From: Litorisediminicola beolgyonensis
GTDB lineage: Bacteria > Pseudomonadota > Alphaproteobacteria > Rhodobacterales > Rhodobacteraceae
Assembly (NCBI RefSeq): GCF_042679605.1
Contig: NZ_JBHTMU010000010.1
Span: 1-64,000 of the forward strand
DNA length: 64,000 nucleotides
Reading direction: 5' to 3'
A program made the translations under genes and the position numbers. Of this stretch, positions 60,760-64,000 are shown piece by piece. The notes under the pieces were generated by a model. The model worked only from the letters and a program-made list of their open reading frames with translations, did no database searches and was not told the DNA's origin. The stretch's first letter is position 1, and each line of letters begins with the position of its first letter.

Positions 60760-61626
60760 TCAGGCGTCGAGGTTCTTGCCGACGATCCGCATCAAGAAGA
60801 TCGCGACGATGTTGGCGAGGATGACGGCGTAGATGCCCCCGGCGGATCCCAGGCCGACGTTCTGACTTTCGAGAACGCGCTGGTAGATGAGGTAGGTCAG
60901 CGTTCGCGTGCCGAACGAGCCCTGCGTGGTGACGAAGATCTCCGCGAAGATCGACAGAAGAAAGATCGTCTGGATCAGCAGCACGACGGTGATCGCGCGG
61001 CTCAGGTGCGGCAGGATGATGTAGCCGAAGCGCGACAGCGCCGAGGCGCCGTCCATCTCGGCCGCCTCGAGCTGCTCGCTGTCGAGCGACTGGATCGCGG
61101 TCAGAAGGATGAGCGTCGCGAAGGGCAGCCATTGCCAGGACACGATCAGCACGATCGAGAAGAGAGAGGCCTCGGAGAGCCATGAGACCGGCTCGGCCCC
61201 GAAAAATTTCCAAAGATGCGCGAAAAGACCGTTCACGGGGTCCATGAACATGTTCTTCCAGACCAGCGCCGACACGGTGGGCATCACGAAGAAGGGCGCG
61301 ATCACGAGGATCCGGACGACCCCCTGCCCCCAGAACGGCTGGTCGAGGAGCAGCGACAGGAGCACACCGAAAATGATGGTGATGAAGAGCACACCGCCCA
61401 CGATCACCAGCGTCGCCTGGACGCTGGGCCAGAAAGCCGATGAGGTGACGAAGCGGACGTAATTCTCGAACCCGACGCCGCCCAGATCGCCGCCTCGCAG
61501 CGGCAGGTACTGCCGGAACGAGAACCAGAGCGTCATCGTCAGCGGCACGAGCATCCAGCCGAGCAGCAAAATGACGGCGGGTGCCATCATGATGCGGGCG
61601 GCGGATCGGGAATGCTGGGTGGCCAT
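60760..61626 (-). CDS. smoF: Polyol ABC transporter permease, MalF type
   Basis: A 288-residue permease with six helices; the N-terminus is AARIMMAPAVILLLGWMLVP. The EAA motif region is LDSEQLEAAEMDGASALSRF, preceded by WQWLPFATLILLTAIQSL. It pairs with SmoG to form the translocation pore. It begins about 120 bp after smoE, past a GC-rich hairpin. Confidence 0.94.
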   Translation of the reverse strand: MATQHSRSAARIMMAPAVILLLGWMLVPLTMTLWFSFRQYLPLRGGDLGGVGFENYVRFVTSSAFWPSVQATLVIVGGVLFITIIFGVLLSLLLDQPFWGQGVVRILVIAPFFVMPTVSALVWKNMFMDPVNGLFAHLWKFFGAEPVSWLSEASLFSIVLIVSWQWLPFATLILLTAIQSLDSEQLEAAEMDGASALSRFGYIILPHLSRAITVVLLIQTIFLLSIFAEIFVTTQGSFGTRTLTYLIYQRVLESQNVGLGSAGGIYAVILANIVAIFLMRIVGKNLDA

Positions 61627-61710
61627 GGGTGTCTCCTCCTCCGTTCGGCGCCCTCGCTGTCGAGGCGCACGCGCAGGTCAGCCCTGATCGGTCAAATCGG
61701 GATAACCAAG

Positions 61711-61740
61711 ATCCGGGGGACGGTGTCCCGCCCCCCGGAT
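61711..61740 (-). other. GC-rich hairpin between smoE and smoF
   Basis: ATCCGGGGG (61711-61719) pairs with CCCCCGGAT (61732-61740), with inner GAC/GTC pairing. It lacks a T run. It lies just past the smoE stop in the minus-strand operon, the same place as the tctC hairpins, and probably raises binding-protein mRNA over permease mRNA. Confidence 0.65.
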
Positions 61741-61748
61741 GAAGTGGC

Positions 61749-63062
61749 TCAGTAGCCGGCCGCTTCCATTTCGTCGGCGACCATCGTCTGGGCCTTGGAC
61801 AGCGCCTCCTCCGGCGACTGCTGGCCCGCGACCATGGCGGAGAACTCCTGGCCCGCGGAGGTGCCGATACCCGCCCATTCCGGGATCGCGACATACTGGA
61901 TGCCGACATAGGGCACCGCCTCGACGGTCGGGTTGTTCGGGTCCGCGGCGTTGATCGAGCGCAGGGTCATGTCCGCGAAGGGCACTTCCTTGTAGTTCTC
62001 GTTCTCATAGAGCGAGGTGCGGCTGCCCGGAGGCACGTTCGCCCAGCCCTCTTTCTCGGCCACGAGCGCGAGATACTCCTTGGAGGTCGCCCAGTTGATG
62101 AACTCCTTGGCGGCCTCTTCCTGCTGGGTGCCGGCGGGGATCGCCAGGGCCCAGGCCCAGAGCCAGTTCGCGCGCTTCTCGACACCTTCCTTGTTCGGCG
62201 CGAGCGCGAAGCCGACGCTGTCGGCCACGGTCGAGTCGCTGGGGTTGGTCACGAAGGACGCAGCCACGGTGGCGTCGATCCACATGCCGCACTTGCCCTG
62301 CTGGAACAGCGCGAGGTTCTCGTTGAAGCCGTTGGTCGAGGCGCCCGGAGGGCCGTAGTTCTCGAGCAGGCTGTTGTAGAAGTTGACCGCTTCCGACCAG
62401 GCTTCGCTGTCGAGCTGCGGCGTCCAGTTCTCATCGAACCAGCGTGCGCCGAAGGAGTTGGCGACGGTGGTGATGAACGCCATGTTCTCACCCCAGCCGG
62501 CCTTGCCGCGCAGGCAGACGCCGTAGATCTCGTTGTCCTTGTCGGTCATCGCCTCGGCGGCGGCTTCGATGTCGGACCAGGTCGGCTCTTCCGGCATTTC
62601 CATGCCAGCGGCTTCCAACAGGTCGGTGCGATACATCACCATCGAGCTCTCGCCGTAGAACGGTGCCGCGTAGAGCGTGCCGTCATGGCTGAGACCTGCG
62701 CGCATGGCGGGCAGGATGTCGTCGGCATCGTAGCTCTCGGGCAGGTCGTCGAGCGCGACGAGCCAGTCCTGAGCGGCCCAAATCGGCGTCTCATACATGC
62801 CGATGGTCATGATGTCGAACTGGCCGCCCTGTGCGGCGATATCCTGGGTGACGCGCTGACGCAGCACGTTCTCCTCAAGCGTGACCCATTCGACGGTGTG
62901 GCCGGTCTTTTCGGTGAAATCGTCGGTCAGGCCCTGCATGCGGATCATGTCGCCGTTGTTCACGGTGGCGATGGTCAGCTCTGCGGCGGCGGCGGCAGTG
63001 CCGAGACCGAAGACCAGACCGAGGCATGCGGCCGACCCCATAAGGGTGCGCGTGGACGTCAT
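61749..63062 (-). CDS. smoE: Polyol ABC transporter periplasmic binding protein
   Basis: A 437-residue family 1 solute-binding protein with a signal peptide (LMGSAACLGLVFGLGTAAAA). The mature protein begins AELTIATVNNGDMIRMQGLT and has WAAQDWLVALDDLPESYDAD, FNENLALFQQGKCGMWIDAT and VPYVGIQYVAIPEWAGIGTS. It binds sorbitol/mannitol and delivers them to SmoFG. It is first in the operon, preceded by a LacI-type operator. Confidence 0.94.
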   Translation of the reverse strand: MTSTRTLMGSAACLGLVFGLGTAAAAAELTIATVNNGDMIRMQGLTDDFTEKTGHTVEWVTLEENVLRQRVTQDIAAQGGQFDIMTIGMYETPIWAAQDWLVALDDLPESYDADDILPAMRAGLSHDGTLYAAPFYGESSMVMYRTDLLEAAGMEMPEEPTWSDIEAAAEAMTDKDNEIYGVCLRGKAGWGENMAFITTVANSFGARWFDENWTPQLDSEAWSEAVNFYNSLLENYGPPGASTNGFNENLALFQQGKCGMWIDATVAASFVTNPSDSTVADSVGFALAPNKEGVEKRANWLWAWALAIPAGTQQEEAAKEFINWATSKEYLALVAEKEGWANVPPGSRTSLYENENYKEVPFADMTLRSINAADPNNPTVEAVPYVGIQYVAIPEWAGIGTSAGQEFSAMVAGQQSPEEALSKAQTMVADEMEAAGY

Positions 63063-63128
63063 AGGTTCCTCCCGTTTTTGCGTTTACGCGTGTCAAAACT
63101 AGGGCGAAACAGGGCACACGTCAACGAA

Positions 63129-63144
63129 AATTGTTTCCGGAAAC
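63129..63144. promoter_or_regulatory. LacI-type operator upstream of smoE
   Basis: AATTGTTTCCGGAAAC contains the perfect 12-bp palindrome GTTTCC/GGAAAC (63133-63144) with the central CG of LacI-family operators, 71 bases upstream of smoE. Related half-sites occur at 63161-63169 (ATTGTTTCC) and 63204-63213 (GGAAACAATT), the latter inside the end of the regulator gene. Confidence 0.8.
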
Positions 63145-63172
63145 CTCTCTGCGGCGCAGCATTGTTTCCACC

Positions 63173-64000
63173 TCAGGCCGATTCACGAATTTTTAGCGTC
63201 CCAGGAAACAATTCCACCGAGTGGTCGAACTCGGATTTTTGCCCCGCGATCTTGGCGATCACCCGGTCCACCGCGGCCCGCCCGATGGCGTCGAGATCCT
63301 GCGCGACGGTGGTCAGCGCGGGCACCGTGAAGGGGCAGAGCGGATAGTCGTCATGCCCCGCGATCCGCAAGCCTCCCCGCCTCTGGCTGCCCGGCGACAG
63401 CCCGTGTCGCGCGGCGGCGCGCAAGGCCCCGATGGCGACCCGGTCATTGGCGCAGAGGATCGAGCTTTCGGTGAAATCGCCCCGGGCGAAAAAGGCGCTG
63501 AGCGCCGCCTCGCCATGCGCCTCGTAGTGCCAGCCCTCGGCGATCAGCTCGGTCCCGATGATGCGCGGCTCGAGCCCCTTCTCGGCCATCGCCTCGAGGT
63601 AAATCTGCTCGTGCTGGAAGGCGTTGAAGTTCACGCGGGGCATGGCCAGGAAGACCGGAGGCTCCCCCACGCGGGTCAGGTAATTCAGGATAAGACGCAT
63701 GCTTTCGGCATGGGCGGTCCCGACATAATCCACGTGCATCAATGGCTTAGGTCGCGTGTCAACCAAGACGTAAGGCAGCCGTCGATCCAGCCGCTCCTGC
63801 GCCTCGGTATTGGTCTGATTGCCGAGAGGCGCCACGATCGCGCCGTCCACATTCATCGACATGAAGGTTTCGACCGCCCGTGCCTCGACCCTCGGATCGG
63901 CGTGGGAGCACTGGGTGATGACGGTGAACCCGGCCTCCATCGCGGCGGTCTCGATGCCCTGCATGAGCTTGGTGAAAAAGAGGTCGTTGAGGTAGGGAAT
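63173..64000 (-). CDS. LacI-family regulator of the polyol operon, C-terminal part (5' end outside window)
   Basis: The frame is open to the right edge (IPYLNDLFFTKLMQGIETAA), so the DNA-binding HTH is missing from view. About 275 residues of the periplasmic-binding-protein-like effector domain remain: DGAIVAPLGNQTNTEAQERL, LPYVLVDTRPKPLMHVDYVG, SILCANDRVAIGALRAAARH, LRIAGHDDYPLCPFTVPALT and TTVAQDLDAIGRAAVDRVIA. The position directly upstream of smoE and the GTTTCCGGAAAC palindrome between them make it the probable polyol-responsive repressor/activator. Confidence 0.9.
   Translation of the reverse strand: MPYLNDLFFTKLMQGIETAAMEAGFTVITQCSHADPRVEARAVETFMSMNVDGAIVAPLGNQTNTEAQERLDRRLPYVLVDTRPKPLMHVDYVGTAHAESMRLILNYLTRVGEPPVFLAMPRVNFNAFQHEQIYLEAMAEKGLEPRIIGTELIAEGWHYEAHGEAALSAFFARGDFTESSILCANDRVAIGALRAAARHGLSPGSQRRGGLRIAGHDDYPLCPFTVPALTTVAQDLDAIGRAAVDRVIAKIAGQKSEFDHSVELFPGTLKIRESA

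Noticed and set aside
1..64000. CRISPR arrays or insertion-sequence transposases
   Set aside because: I looked for regularly spaced direct repeats and for transposase-like frames and found neither; the only tandem repeats are two-copy.

Overview
This 64 kb window reads as alphaproteobacterial DNA, most likely Rhodobacterales (Roseobacter/Rhodobacter relatives). The evidence is the very high GC content right of about 19 kb, the Rhodobacter-type polyol operon (smoEFGK-smoS-mtlK), the families present (ctaD, lipB, DUF2244, DUF1127, YqeY, tripartite tricarboxylate transporter) and a canonical tRNA-Leu(GAG). The window divides at that tRNA (18944-19030, minus strand). Everything left of it looks like an acquired island lying against the 3' end of the tRNA. 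Everything right of it looks like resident chromosome.

Island, 1-18943. It opens with the C-terminal part of a TraA-type conjugative relaxase/helicase and an AlpA-like excision regulator. A dense minus-strand cluster follows (9409 down to 1857): two transglutaminase-like proteins, a secreted protein of seven Cys-Cys repeats, several small unrecognised proteins, the SPFH membrane pair HflK/HflC, a one-helix membrane protein and two related 'LPAG-YE' proteins. Next come small plus-strand genes, a Crp/Fnr regulator, and a second-type groES-groEL operon behind a CIRCE operator. This groEL is broken by an exact 26-bp tandem duplication. NhaA, an SLC13/RCK transporter and an orphan Rz1-like phage lipoprotein complete the island. 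The set looks like a mobile stress-tolerance cassette (envelope quality control, chaperone, ion homeostasis).

Chromosome, 19.1-37.4 kb. Mostly housekeeping: a metallophosphoesterase and lipid-kinase pair, lipB, ctaD (aa3 cytochrome oxidase subunit I), a small membrane protein carrying a piece resembling CtaD helix X, DUF2244, a glycosyltransferase-like protein, YjhX, YqeY, carA, a MshEN-GT2 glycan synthase, a GntR regulator, a HAD nucleotidase and a UbiH-like monooxygenase. An overlapping response regulator/histidine kinase/exonuclease-phosphatase operon is divergent from a secreted EF-hand protein, with a large inverted repeat between them.

Catabolic region, 37.4-53.3 kb. A quinate/shikimate-type module contains a dehydroshikimate dehydratase fused to a VOC/HPPD-like domain, a shikimate dehydrogenase, a TctABC transporter, a LysR regulator, a flavoprotein dehydrogenase and a TIM-barrel isomerase. 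The lysR gene is flanked on both sides by the same two-part operator in mirror image, which strongly suggests one regulator drives both outward operons. After a sorbosone-dehydrogenase-like gene and a sulfotransferase-like gene comes an N-methyl-amine demethylase module: an old-yellow-enzyme fusion, a divergent TetR with a palindromic operator, and a DAO-type flavoprotein.

End, 53.3-64 kb. Divergent oxyR/katG, then mtlK-smoS-smoK-smoG-smoF-smoE for mannitol/sorbitol uptake and oxidation, and a partial LacI-type regulator with a perfect operator palindrome. In both solute-binding-protein operons (tctC and smoE) a GC-rich hairpin directly follows the binding-protein gene.
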